Assembly (NCBI RefSeq): GCF_003013815.1
Contig: NZ_PRLH01000139.1
Span: 1-64,000 of the forward strand
Reading direction: 5' to 3'
DNA length: 64,000 nt
Source of the DNA: Cyanothece sp. BG0011
Lineage (GTDB): Bacteria; Cyanobacteriota; Cyanobacteriia; Cyanobacteriales; Microcystaceae
Every line of letters begins with the position of its first letter. Position 1 is the first letter of the stretch. Below, piece after piece: positions 8,659-16,790 of the stretch. Under the pieces are notes generated by a model. The model was not told the origin of the DNA. It did not search any database and saw only the letters and a program-made list of their open reading frames with translations. Both the position numbers and the translations under genes were made by a program.

Positions 8659-8999
8659 AGAGATAAATAAATGGTTTTAATAAATATAAGCATGATTTGC
8701 AGTCAAGGAACAACAATAAGGGAATGTACGCTATTTTAAGTTAACTTTGAAATCTGTCAAGAATTTTCTCGTTTTCACTCCATAACCTCTTTGATTAACT
8801 GCAAAACATGGTTTATCCATTCTCTGTTGTTTGAGAATATAACATTACGCATTCACTTAAGATATTAACCAAGCCTTAAACTCACTGACAACTTCGTTTT
8901 GCCTTTTGCCTTGCCCATAGCACTATTGTCCACAATATAATTCAGGTTACTTCTATTGTGTGTCATCATAACAATTTTATTGAGTTGAATATGATTTGA
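8659..8999. other. Intergenic region, no gene seen
   Basis: 341 bp of AT-rich DNA between the antiporter stop and the PAS-GGDEF-EAL start, both leftward genes. It contains a short heptamer-like run (TTTTGCC TTTTGCC TTGCCC, about 8896-8919). No reading frame, hairpin terminator or RNA gene was recognised. Confidence 0.6.
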
Positions 9000-11099
9000 T
9001 TAAGAATGGGGTTGACCAAACAAGACTAAAGAACACCTTATTTTTTTGAGCACTTCTGTGGTAATATCACTGACGGCTAAACCCCCGGCAGTACGACGGC
9101 GAAAGGATCTTAAAATAACGAGATCAAATTTATGAGAAGCTCGAATAATCACTTGTGCCGGAGCATCATGAATAATCATTTTTATTTTACAGTTTTCTGA
9201 TAATTCATACTCAGTGATTAAATGAGATAAGGTTGTTTTAAATTCTGTAACTTGTTGGGTTGGGGTTTGGCGATCGCAAATATGTAATAAAGTAATTGAT
9301 CCTTGATTAGCATCAGCAAAAAGTTTAGCAAATTTAATTGTTTCTAAGGTCGCTTTACTTAAGTTTTTTACTGGGACAAGAATGCGATATAAATTCGTGG
9401 GATTATCTAATAAACGCATCACCGCAACGGGACAATGAGACGACCAAAATACGGTATCTAAAATTGTGCCAAAAAGTCGCGCTTTCAACCCTGTATTTTC
9501 ACTCCATCCCATAATAATTAAGTTAGCATTTTTTTCTCTGGCTGCGCGACTAATTCCATAGGCAATATCATCATCAATACGAATCATCGCATCCGCATCC
9601 ACACTAAATTCTTGACTAATTTCTATGGCTCTCTCTAATAACATTTGACTTTGTTTTAAGTTTCCATCCAGTTGAGGATCATCCATATGAACCCCGGCAG
9701 TAGCAATAGAAACTGGCACAATAAGGCCTGATTCTTTTTTAGCTAATAAGGCTCCCATTTCGATTAAATCTCGTTGGGTATGGGGATTATAAATAGGGAT
9801 AACAACGGTAAAACTATTATTCTCTCTTGGGAATTTTAATTCAGGTAACCATTCATCTAATGTACTACCAAGATTTTCATAATCTCCGTTTTCTGTTGTT
9901 TTGGGTAGGGGCAATTTCGTGGCAAATTGGGCAGTTAATACCGGTCCTAAAATTGAGGTAATTAACATTAGAACAATCACACTGTTAAAAACCGCTTCAT
10001 TAATCAATCTTTCCCCGGCTGAATTTTGAATTTGGTAAGCTGCTAAGGCTGCGGCTAAAGTAGCCGCGACTTGGGGCAATGATAAAGACCACATCGTAAG
10101 TAATTCAGCCCAAGTGTACCGATAAAAAAGCTTTGCTGCTGTTGCAGCCAATAATTTAGCAAGGATTAAACCCCCGACAATACCAATCACTAAAGGCAGT
10201 TCAAATTGAATGGTTTGAATAAAAGCTGGAATATCTAATAATAATCCCATTCCAACAAAAAAGAAGGGTATAAATAACGTCCCTCCTACAAATTCGACCT
10301 TCTCTTTAACGGGACCATTTCCTACCACATCATTAACCGCTAAACCAGCTAAAAAAGCTCCGACAATTTTATCAACATTAATAAGTTGCGCCCCAATGGA
10401 GGCGAGAAATACTGCTAATAAAACGAACAAAAATTGATTACTTTCTTCATCGCCACTTCGTCTAAAATACTCTTTCCCCAACCAATCAAAACCAAAAAGA
10501 ACAACAACTGAATAAAGAGCCAAAGAAACCAGTTGAATAATTAAGCTAGCTGACGAAAAATTTCCCCGATGAATGGAAACAGAAATAGCTAATACTAATA
10601 AAGCAGCAATATCAGTAAAAATAGTTGCTCCTATTGTTACCATAACCGCTTGATTTTTGACCATTCCTAACCGTTGAACAATGGGAAAGCCTAACAAAGT
10701 ATGAGAAGCTAAAAGAGAACCAATTAAAATTGAAGAATTCCAGCTAAACCCAAAAGTAAGACCCACATAAGTCCCAGTTACTAAAGGAAAGAAAAAAGTT
10801 AAAATTCCAAATACTAATGATCGATCTTTCGTTTTACGAAATTCAGCTAAATCTATCTCTAAACCAGCGACAAACATGAGATAAATTTTACCAATTTCAG
10901 CTAAAAGATCGATGCTTTCTGAGTCAGCATCTAAGAGATATAATCCATCTTTACCTAAGATAACACCAGCAAATAATAGTCCAACTAACCCAGGGAGTCG
11001 TAACCGTTCAAAAATAGGCGGTAACGTCAGAATAACCAATAATAAAATAGTAAAGGAAACAAGAGGATTACCTCGTAAAATAGATAATAAATTTTCCAT
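9000..11099 (-). CDS. Kef/CPA2-type cation:proton antiporter with universal stress domains
   Basis: A 699-residue inner-membrane protein. Residues about 10-395 form the Na+/H+ exchanger (CPA2) fold with about twelve hydrophobic segments. Typical blocks are LRLPGLVGLLFAGVILG, LASHTLLGFPIVQRLG and GAFLAGLAVNDVVGN. The C-terminal 270 residues are cytosolic and carry two UspA-like segments (about 425-560, and about 565-699 starting YRILVPVKNLSKATLETIKF). This antiporter-Usp fusion is common in cyanobacteria and would exchange Na+ or K+ for H+ under control of a bound nucleotide. There is no TrkA-N (RCK) domain. The substrate ion cannot be read from the sequence. Confidence 0.88.
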   Translation of the reverse strand: MENLLSILRGNPLVSFTILLLVILTLPPIFERLRLPGLVGLLFAGVILGKDGLYLLDADSESIDLLAEIGKIYLMFVAGLEIDLAEFRKTKDRSLVFGILTFFFPLVTGTYVGLTFGFSWNSSILIGSLLASHTLLGFPIVQRLGMVKNQAVMVTIGATIFTDIAALLVLAISVSIHRGNFSSASLIIQLVSLALYSVVVLFGFDWLGKEYFRRSGDEESNQFLFVLLAVFLASIGAQLINVDKIVGAFLAGLAVNDVVGNGPVKEKVEFVGGTLFIPFFFVGMGLLLDIPAFIQTIQFELPLVIGIVGGLILAKLLAATAAKLFYRYTWAELLTMWSLSLPQVAATLAAALAAYQIQNSAGERLINEAVFNSVIVLMLITSILGPVLTAQFATKLPLPKTTENGDYENLGSTLDEWLPELKFPRENNSFTVVIPIYNPHTQRDLIEMGALLAKKESGLIVPVSIATAGVHMDDPQLDGNLKQSQMLLERAIEISQEFSVDADAMIRIDDDIAYGISRAAREKNANLIIMGWSENTGLKARLFGTILDTVFWSSHCPVAVMRLLDNPTNLYRILVPVKNLSKATLETIKFAKLFADANQGSITLLHICDRQTPTQQVTEFKTTLSHLITEYELSENCKIKMIIHDAPAQVIIRASHKFDLVILRSFRRRTAGGLAVSDITTEVLKKIRCSLVLFGQPHS

Positions 11100-11220
11100 T
11101 AAGGTTAATCTTGGCTAATTACCTTAATCATTATAGTCTCTATTTTAAATACGAGGAGAAAGTCTTAAACATAGAACTAGAAATGAAGCCTCATCCACCT
11201 GAAAACGAGGTGGGCGTGTC

Positions 11221-12573
11221 TTATGCTATCGTTGAGTTAGAATGCACCCAAAGATCACACAAGACGGCACGACTTCTGTGCGAACGGCTAGAACTTCTGC
11301 TAGACCGTCCCTGACTGTCATTTCTGCGAGTCAGTTCTTGAATAGCTCTTGCTGCTATGTTGTAACTGGCCGAAAGATCACAATTGTATCTTTTTCCATT
11401 ACTAAAAGTAGCTAGAGCATAATTAGATTTGTCACGTTTTACTTTTCCGCTTCCGTCATAAGCATTACTAGAAGTTCCTCTAGAAATTACATCTTTTACT
11501 TTTCCACCAAGTTCTAACCACTTTTCTTCGGTATAGTTTCGGATCAGAGATTTTAGCCATCCATGAAACTTTTGTTTTAAGTTAGAACGTTTTTTGCCAC
11601 CTTTTGGTTTCCAGTTTTTAAGATACTCAAAAGCAATGACTGCACAATCAAAATTAATAGCAATTTCAACTATTCTTTTTGATACTTGGTGAGCTATTTG
11701 ACGGTTAATATTACGACATTTACGATAGGTATTAGAGCAAAATCCTTTATGTAGTTTTCCTCCCTTACCCATTGTTCTTGACGCTTTTTTGGCTATCGAC
11801 TTCAGCCTTTTGTCTCTACGGTCTATGTCTCGTCCAGGGTGAATAAATTCACGATAGATTACAGTGCCAATAGAGTCAACAACTGAGACAACAGCAGTTG
11901 TGTTAATACCTTGGTCAACAGATACTACACGGTTTACTCCTTCTTTTTTCTCTGGTTTACAGTGGAATGGAACCGCTAGATTCCACTTCCCATTTTTCTC
12001 TATTAAGTATGGAGAAAGCTGTTTGTTCTCAGAAACTTCATGACGATTTCTAACAGTAGAAATCTTAATAGTTTCCCAAATCCATTTCTTGCCATTAAAC
12101 AGCTTGACATCAACCTCTTGTAAAGAATCAAGTCGATAACATTGACCTTTATATAATGCTGGATAACAATTAGAACCAATGGTTAATTTAGGTGGTTTAG
12201 CTGTACGTTTATTTCGAGATTGTCTTGATTGCCAATCTCGATATCTGGTAACAAAACTACTAACTTGTCCAAGAGCAAAGGCTATCGCAGCACGACGATA
12301 ATAGCTAGGCATTTTATAGAATACTTTCCCAAAAATTGAATACTTAGGATTAGTATTCTTTTTCGTTTTGTGCATCAATTGCTCAACAATAGGTACAGCT
12401 TCTTTCGTACTTAAAGAACCAATTAGGTTCCAATGTGTGTAAACAATTGATGTTAAAAATTTGCAAGCTCTTTGATAGACAGAAACAGTCACAGTACAAA
12501 AGTTGCGCTGTGTTGCACTTGGGTTAAGACTCCACTTATCGGTGCGTATAATCTTGTGGTTTTGTGTTACCAT
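11221..12573 (-). CDS. tnpB: TnpB-family RNA-guided nuclease, zinc-finger-less variant
   Basis: A 450-residue TnpB/IS1341-type protein. RuvC-I is VVSVDQGIN (catalytic Asp), RuvC-II is AVIAFEYLKNW (catalytic Glu), and RuvC-III is YNCDLSASYNIAARAI (catalytic Asp, where DRDxNAAxNI is usual). Between RuvC-II and RuvC-III the normal zinc ribbon with two CxxC pairs is absent: SRGTSSNAYDGSGKVKRD stands in its place. The protein ends with a 35-residue Ser/Arg-rich tail (SQGRSSRSSSRSHRSR). The DNA for this tail also encodes a strongly folded RNA, so the tail may be a by-product of RNA structure. TnpB proteins are RNA-guided DNA nucleases that help keep the element in place. Activity of this variant is unknown. 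Confidence 0.85.
   Translation of the reverse strand: MVTQNHKIIRTDKWSLNPSATQRNFCTVTVSVYQRACKFLTSIVYTHWNLIGSLSTKEAVPIVEQLMHKTKKNTNPKYSIFGKVFYKMPSYYRRAAIAFALGQVSSFVTRYRDWQSRQSRNKRTAKPPKLTIGSNCYPALYKGQCYRLDSLQEVDVKLFNGKKWIWETIKISTVRNRHEVSENKQLSPYLIEKNGKWNLAVPFHCKPEKKEGVNRVVSVDQGINTTAVVSVVDSIGTVIYREFIHPGRDIDRRDKRLKSIAKKASRTMGKGGKLHKGFCSNTYRKCRNINRQIAHQVSKRIVEIAINFDCAVIAFEYLKNWKPKGGKKRSNLKQKFHGWLKSLIRNYTEEKWLELGGKVKDVISRGTSSNAYDGSGKVKRDKSNYALATFSNGKRYNCDLSASYNIAARAIQELTRRNDSQGRSSRSSSRSHRSRAVLCDLWVHSNSTIA
11263..11309 (-). ncRNA. Candidate omega-RNA scaffold at the tnpB 3' end
   Basis: On the minus strand an outer stem GACGG/CCGTC (11263-11267 with 11305-11309) encloses two hairpins. One has arms CTAG/CTAG (11288-11303) and the other GCAC/GTGC (11267-11281), and both loops contain CAGAAGT or AGAAGT. 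The structure lies inside the last 90 bases of tnpB and about 50-110 bases from the right-end hairpin at 11195-11213. That is where TnpB guide RNAs are known to be made, with the guide taken from DNA just outside the right end. The true RNA would be longer, running to about 11190 or beyond. Confidence 0.5.
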
Positions 12574-12748
12574 AACTCGTAGTGTAACGTATAGTTTTTT
12601 AAAGTGTAAACGTCTCTAAGGTCCTTAACACCCACCTGATAAGTCGAGGTGGGGGAATGCGTCGCAATTTTGTTCAATGCTTGATAATTTGATGTAAACT
12701 CCATAATCAGTTCATCTTATCGACTTAGATGGCGTTTCACCCGAGGGT

Positions 12749-13588
12749 TTATTGAGGGGGTAAATGGGCTGGAAGAACACTAATAGAAGCAATGGCAACA
12801 TAAATTAAAGCAAATCTCGTTTCAAAAATAGCAATTGAGTGAAAACTGGCTTGACGATACCAATTTAATACACAATTAACGATACCAAATTTAATTAAAG
12901 CGACAGCAAAGGATAAAGCGGTAATCAATGATAAATAGTTTAAACTGTACAATCCAGCCAAAATTAACACCGAGACACCATGATAGATTATCCCTGGTTT
13001 CAATGAACGAGTTTTTTTCTTCCGTAGTTTAATGGTGTAAATCGCACTACTAAAAAATAATGTGTTCAAAATCCACATTCCTACCGCTTCAATGGAGAGA
13101 TGTCCGGTGGTTGCACCATAAGCTAAGGGGGCCGCTAGAGAAATAGCTGCAAAGCTGATAATTTCATTAACAATGGACTTGTGGTTTTGGTGCAGTACAG
13201 CAATTCCATCGGCAATTAAGGCCACCACCACTAAGCCATAAACCGTTAACAAAATAGGTGAGTGTAACCCCAGAATAATAGCGATACTGAGCGCAGTGAT
13301 GCCATAGATTCCCCCCCAAATCAAAAAACGAGGTTTCCAACTTTTTCGTCGTTTTAGTTGCACAACATAAGGATGTTCTACTTGTAGGGTAAAAAAAGCA
13401 CACAGCAAAGCGAGATTGGTCCATTGATTCCAATGTTGCGCTAAAGCAGCACCAGTCAAAAAAGAACCCAACAACACCAACAGTACACCCTGTTCCGGCG
13501 CGAAGGTGGGGCGCAACCAAAGCAGTATTTTAGAGGATTTTTGAGCCTGAGAACGGTCGCTGACGAAGGGAAAAGATGAGAGTGCCAT
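12749..13588 (-). CDS. YwiC-like family membrane protein
   Basis: A 279-residue integral membrane protein with about eight or nine hydrophobic helices. The N-terminal block LRPTFAPEQGVLLVLLGSFL matches the YwiC-like family, in which a KEHG/PEQG-type motif precedes the first helix. A cytosolic-looking loop with YVVQLKRRKSWKPRF follows helix 3. The function of the family is unknown. Its promoter region holds a palindrome resembling a Fur box 17 bp before the start. The divergent neighbour is a feoA-type gene, so a role linked to iron or redox is possible but unproved. Start chosen at the ATG at 13588, MALSSFPF. Confidence 0.75.
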   Translation of the reverse strand: MALSSFPFVSDRSQAQKSSKILLWLRPTFAPEQGVLLVLLGSFLTGAALAQHWNQWTNLALLCAFFTLQVEHPYVVQLKRRKSWKPRFLIWGGIYGITALSIAIILGLHSPILLTVYGLVVVALIADGIAVLHQNHKSIVNEIISFAAISLAAPLAYGATTGHLSIEAVGMWILNTLFFSSAIYTIKLRKKKTRSLKPGIIYHGVSVLILAGLYSLNYLSLITALSFAVALIKFGIVNCVLNWYRQASFHSIAIFETRFALIYVAIASISVLPAHLPPQ

Positions 13589-13604
13589 AAAATCACACTA
13601 GCTT

Positions 13605-13617
13605 AATAATAATTATT
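13605..13617. promoter_or_regulatory. Candidate Fur box
   Basis: AATAAT-A-ATTATT is a 6-1-6 palindrome followed by CTCAATAA. It agrees with the GATAAT-n-ATTATC hexamer arrangement of Fur sites at most positions. It lies 17 bp before the YwiC-like gene and about 275 bp before feoA, which diverges from it. AT-rich DNA makes chance palindromes common, so support is moderate. Confidence 0.4.
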
Positions 13618-13891
13618 CTCAATAACATTGAACCATACCTTTCTCGATTAAAAACAAAATTTAAGCTTTTATTCGTTTCGCTATGGGTCTTTTTCTTAAC
13701 ATTTTCTTAATTCAACCAGGGAGCGTGTCTCAACAAATTACCCTAAAATTTAAGTAAAATAATTAAGACTATCTCTCAATTAGTGTTGATAAGCCTAAGT
13801 CAACTAATGCAGAAATTTCTGATTGATTGGGAGAAATGGAAGTTTTATTAATGAATAATCTTTGAAACATCTTATTGCAAAGGAGAGCCAG

Positions 13892-14263
13892 ATGGATTGG
13901 AAGGTTAATGACAATACCCGTGTTCCCCATCGTCGGGGTAAGGGTTGGAGTTTTGACTTTTTCAGCGACTGTGATGAGACTCAGGAGGAAACCCCCGAAC
14001 AGGGGAAAAACCCCCATCATAGTGGTCATTATCCCCTGTCCCAAACCCAGGTAGGTCAAAAAGTTTGGATAGTGGGGTTTGTGGGAAAAGGAGGAATGAG
14101 TCGACTATTGGGAATGCAATTAAACCCTGGGACTCAAGTTCAAGTCATTAGCGTACAACCCAGTGGTTCAGTTTTGGTAGCCATTGAAGAGCATCGTATC
14201 GGAGTGGGTGCAGGAATGGCGCGCAAAATTTGGGTTAGTAACGAACCAGTCAATAAAAAATAA
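13892..14263 (+). CDS. feoA: FeoA-domain protein
   Basis: A 123-residue protein from the ATG at 13892, chosen because AGGAG lies 6 bp upstream (13881-13885). An ATG 10 codons earlier has no such site. Residues about 1-50 are a polar extension (HRRGKGWSFDFF, then an acidic stretch). The C-terminal 70 residues are the SH3-like FeoA domain: LSQTQVGQKVWIVGFVGKGG, RLLGMQLNPGTQVQVISVQP and the closing IGVGAGMARKIWV. FeoA is the small cytosolic partner of the ferrous-iron transporter FeoB. No feoB lies here; the next gene is a P1B-4-type metal ATPase read in the same direction. The two are separated by a MITE at 14267-14393. Confidence 0.85.
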   Translation: MDWKVNDNTRVPHRRGKGWSFDFFSDCDETQEETPEQGKNPHHSGHYPLSQTQVGQKVWIVGFVGKGGMSRLLGMQLNPGTQVQVISVQPSGSVLVAIEEHRIGVGAGMARKIWVSNEPVNKK

Positions 14264-14266
14264 TCT

Positions 14267-14393
14267 AAGTAGATTACAAAGATCCTAGTTAGGATTGCAG
14301 GGGAGTTCCGGAGGAGAGGGATTTTCGGCTTTCTCCCCTGCCCCCTGCTCCCCGCTCCCTTGCAGGCCAAACAAGTAAGTTTTCGATCGACTG
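14267..14393 (-). mobile_element. MITE copy 1 (short form)
   Basis: A 127-bp element beginning AAGTAGATTACAAAGATCC and ending AAGTTTTCGATCGACTG. Both ends match those of the 226-bp MITE inside the ATPase gene but in the opposite orientation; the AT-rich middle of the longer copy is missing. It starts 4 bp after the feoA stop and ends 33 bp before the ATPase start. No clear target duplication remains (AATCT before, AGTTA after), so it is probably older. Strand is given relative to copy 2. Confidence 0.75.
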
Positions 14394-14426
14394 AGTTAAC
14401 ATTGATTTCCTTGACTCTTTTTAGCC

Positions 14427-16553
14427 ATGACTCAACTGCCATTAATTAGACTTTCGCCCAAATACGCCCAAGCTTATGCAACCATCACCTGTGCTATTTT
14501 ATTGATACTTGGTGTCGTTTCGTTTCATTTTAACTGGGTTGGTTTAGGAATTTTGATCTTGACCACTGCTTATGTCATTGGGGGTTATGAAAGCACAAAA
14601 GAAGGACTAACCACCCTTTGGGAAGAAAAAGAACTAGATGTGGATTTACTGATGATTGTGGCAGCCTTAGGGGCAGCCGGTTTAGGGTTATGGCGACAGG
14701 AATATCATTTAATTGTGGACGGAGGGATTTTAATTCTCATTTTTGCCATGAGTGGGGCCTTAGAAAGCTTTGCCATGGAACGCACCGAACGCAATATTCA
14801 ATCCTTAATGGCAGTGACTCCCGACACCGCTAGAGTCATAGGGGAAGAGGGGGAAAAGACGGTTTCCATTTCCCAATTACAAATCGGCGATCGCGTTTTG
14901 GTTAAACCAGGAGAAATGATTCCCATTGATGGCCTAATTATCGAAGGAGAAAGCAGCGTTGATCAAGCCTCTATCACAGGGGAATCCGTTCCCGTCGATA
15001 AAGTGATGGGGGACGAAGTGTTTGCCGGAACCCTCAACGGCAATGGTGTCTTAAAACTGAGGGTTGAACAACCGCCAGAAAGCAGTCTGATTCAAAGAGT
15101 CATTCGTTTAGTCGAACAGGCACAAACCCAAGCCCCTCCGTCTCAGGAATTTGTAGAACGTTTTGAGAGAGGCTATTCTAAGGTTATTGTCTTTTTAGCC
15201 ATCGTTTTAGCCACTTTACCCCCTTTTCTTTTGGGATGGGACTGGGAAACAACCATTTATCGGATGCTGATTTTTTTAGTAGTGGCTTCTCCTTGTGCGT
15301 TGATGGCTTCAATTATGCCCACGTTATTATCAGGGATTGCCACCGGTGCCAGACAGGGGATTTTGTTTAAAAATGGGGCGCAACTTGAGAAAATGGGACG
15401 AGTAAAAGCCATCGCCTTTGATAAAACAGGCACCTTAACCCTGGGACATTTAGAGGTGGTTGAAATCATTCCCGCCGCCCAACAGTCGGCAGAAACAGTG
15501 TTAAAATTAGCCGCAGCCATTGAATCCGGTTCAGAACATCCTATTGGTCAAGCCATTGTCGAAGCAGCCCAAACAGCGAACCTATCCTGGGAGAGTGCCA
15601 TTAAAATACAAGCCAAAACCGGTCAAGGGATTGTCGGAGAAGTCAACGGAAAACCGGTGACAGTAGGCAAAACCATGACAACCGTTGACGCTGAACCCTT
15701 AAAACAAGCCAGCCAAACCCTAGAAAATGAGGGTAAAACCGTTGTTTGGGTCAGTGTAGAGCAAGCGGTTATTGGTATCATTGCCGTTGCCGATACCATC
15801 AAACCAGAAGCCATTGAAGCGATCGCACAGTTGAAAAAATTAGGCATTCAAGCCACGGTAATGGTGACCGGAGATAACGAAGGCACCGCCCAAACCGTAG
15901 GCCAGAGGCTCAAATTAGATCGCATCCATGGCCAATTATTACCAGAAGATAAACTCGCTGTCATTGGTCAACTTGAACGACAGTATCAAACGGTGGCCAT
16001 GGTAGGAGATGGCATTAATGATGCCCCGGCCTTAGCGGCAGCGACGGTAGGCATCGCCATGGGAGTGGGGGGAACCGATGTGGCCTTAGAAAGTGCCGAT
16101 ATTCAGTAGATCGAAAACTTACTTGTTTGGGCTGCAAGGGAGCGCCGGAGTGGGGAGAAGGGGAGATTATTTTAAAGTATTTTAGAGTAAATAAAAGTTC
16201 AAAAGGTTATAAATCTCTAAAAATCTCAATCATATTCCCTAATTTTTTATTTTTATTCTATTTTCTTTCTCCTCCGCTTCGGTCTCCCTGCTCCCCCGCA
16301 ATCCTAACTAGGATCTTTGTGATCTACTTATATTGTGTTAATGTCGGACAATTTAGGGAAATTATCCCAAGCTATTGCTTTAGGTCGTCGTGCCAACCGT
16401 ATTATTCGACAAAATATTACCTTTGCTTTGTTATTTATCTTTTTACTCTTACTCGCTAATTTATTCGGTAGCATTAATTTACCCTTGGGAGTCATCGGCC
16501 ATGAAGGTTCGACGTTATTAGTCACTTTAAATGGTTTGCGGTTGTTGCGTTAA
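14427..16553 (+). pseudogene. P1B-4-type heavy-metal ATPase, split by a MITE
   Basis: Removing the insert at 16104-16329 and one ATATT copy rejoins 14427-16103 with 16335-16553 in frame (GAT ATT | GTG TTA ATG), giving 631 residues, normal for the family. The protein has no N-terminal metal-binding domain. It has SITGES (actuator), SPC in the transport helix, DKTGT (phosphorylation Asp), SGSEHPIG and VGDGINDAP. SPC instead of CPC, with HEGSTLL in the last helix, is the P1B-4 signature, known from Co2+/Fe2+ exporters such as CoaT and PfeT. Position beside feoA fits an Fe2+ or Co2+ exporter (inference). As it stands, translation stops at TAG 16107, losing the last two helices and the HEGS site. 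A GTG at 16335 could start the tail separately, but a functional split protein seems unlikely. Confidence 0.88.
16104..16329 (+). mobile_element. MITE copy 2 inside the metal ATPase gene
   Basis: A 226-bp non-coding element. The terminal inverted repeats are CAGTAGATCGAAAA on the left and AAGTAGATCACAAA on the right (read inward). It is flanked by 5-bp target duplications ATATT at 16099-16103 and 16330-16334. Subterminal arms (GGGAGCGCCGGAGTGGGGAG and, opposite, CTCCGCTTCGGTCTCCC) add a long hairpin around an AT-rich centre. The perfect duplication and in-frame restoration point to a recent insertion. The mobilising transposase is not in the window. Confidence 0.9.
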
Positions 16554-16782
16554 AACTCACATCTTGCACCCCCCACACCCCCCTTTCAAAGGGGGGCAGG
16601 GGGGGTAGGGAATGGGGAATAGGGAATAGGCAATGGTATTTATTTTTGCCTGTAACTCATTGAGAGTTGATTCTCTCTAGTCTATTATTTAGTTTTTATG
16701 TACTGGTGGAAGATGTCAGTTAAAACTCACACCTTCCACCCCCCACACCCCCCTTTCAAAGGGGGGCAGGGGGGGTTAGGGG
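16551..16782. repeat. Direct pair of C/G-run palindromes (family C)
   Basis: Two copies of one unit, each starting AAAACTCACA and carrying CCCCCC-TTTCAAA-GGGGGG followed by CAGGGGGGG. They lie at about 16553-16609 and 16722-16779, between the ATPase tail and flv2. They match the copy at 2908-2956. The 110 bp between them holds no gene. Confidence 0.75.
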
Positions 16783-16790
16783 CATAAGCC

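Larger units (their letters stand above)
11190..12656 (-). mobile_element. tnpB-only IS200/IS605-type element
   Basis: Two hairpins of the same sequence and orientation flank a tnpB gene. At 11195-11213 the arms are CCACCT and AGGTGG with the loop GAAAACG. At 12631-12653 the arms are CCCACCT and AGGTGGG with the loop GATAAGTCG. Such subterminal hairpins are the ends recognised by the HUH transposase in IS200/IS605 elements. No tnpA is present, so the copy would depend on a TnpA supplied in trans. The exact ends and target site cannot be set without an empty-site comparison. Confidence 0.7.

Noticed and set aside
11111-11314. Open frame on the plus strand between the antiporter and tnpB
   Set aside because: It runs through the tnpB right-end hairpin and the folded RNA region; the encoded sequence is a by-product of the element end.
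13769-14059. Minus-strand open frame over feoA
   Set aside because: Antisense to the well-supported FeoA domain, with no ribosome site or family match.
16335-16553. Independent small membrane protein
   Set aside because: It is the exact continuation of the P-type ATPase after the MITE and its target duplication, so it is a gene fragment.
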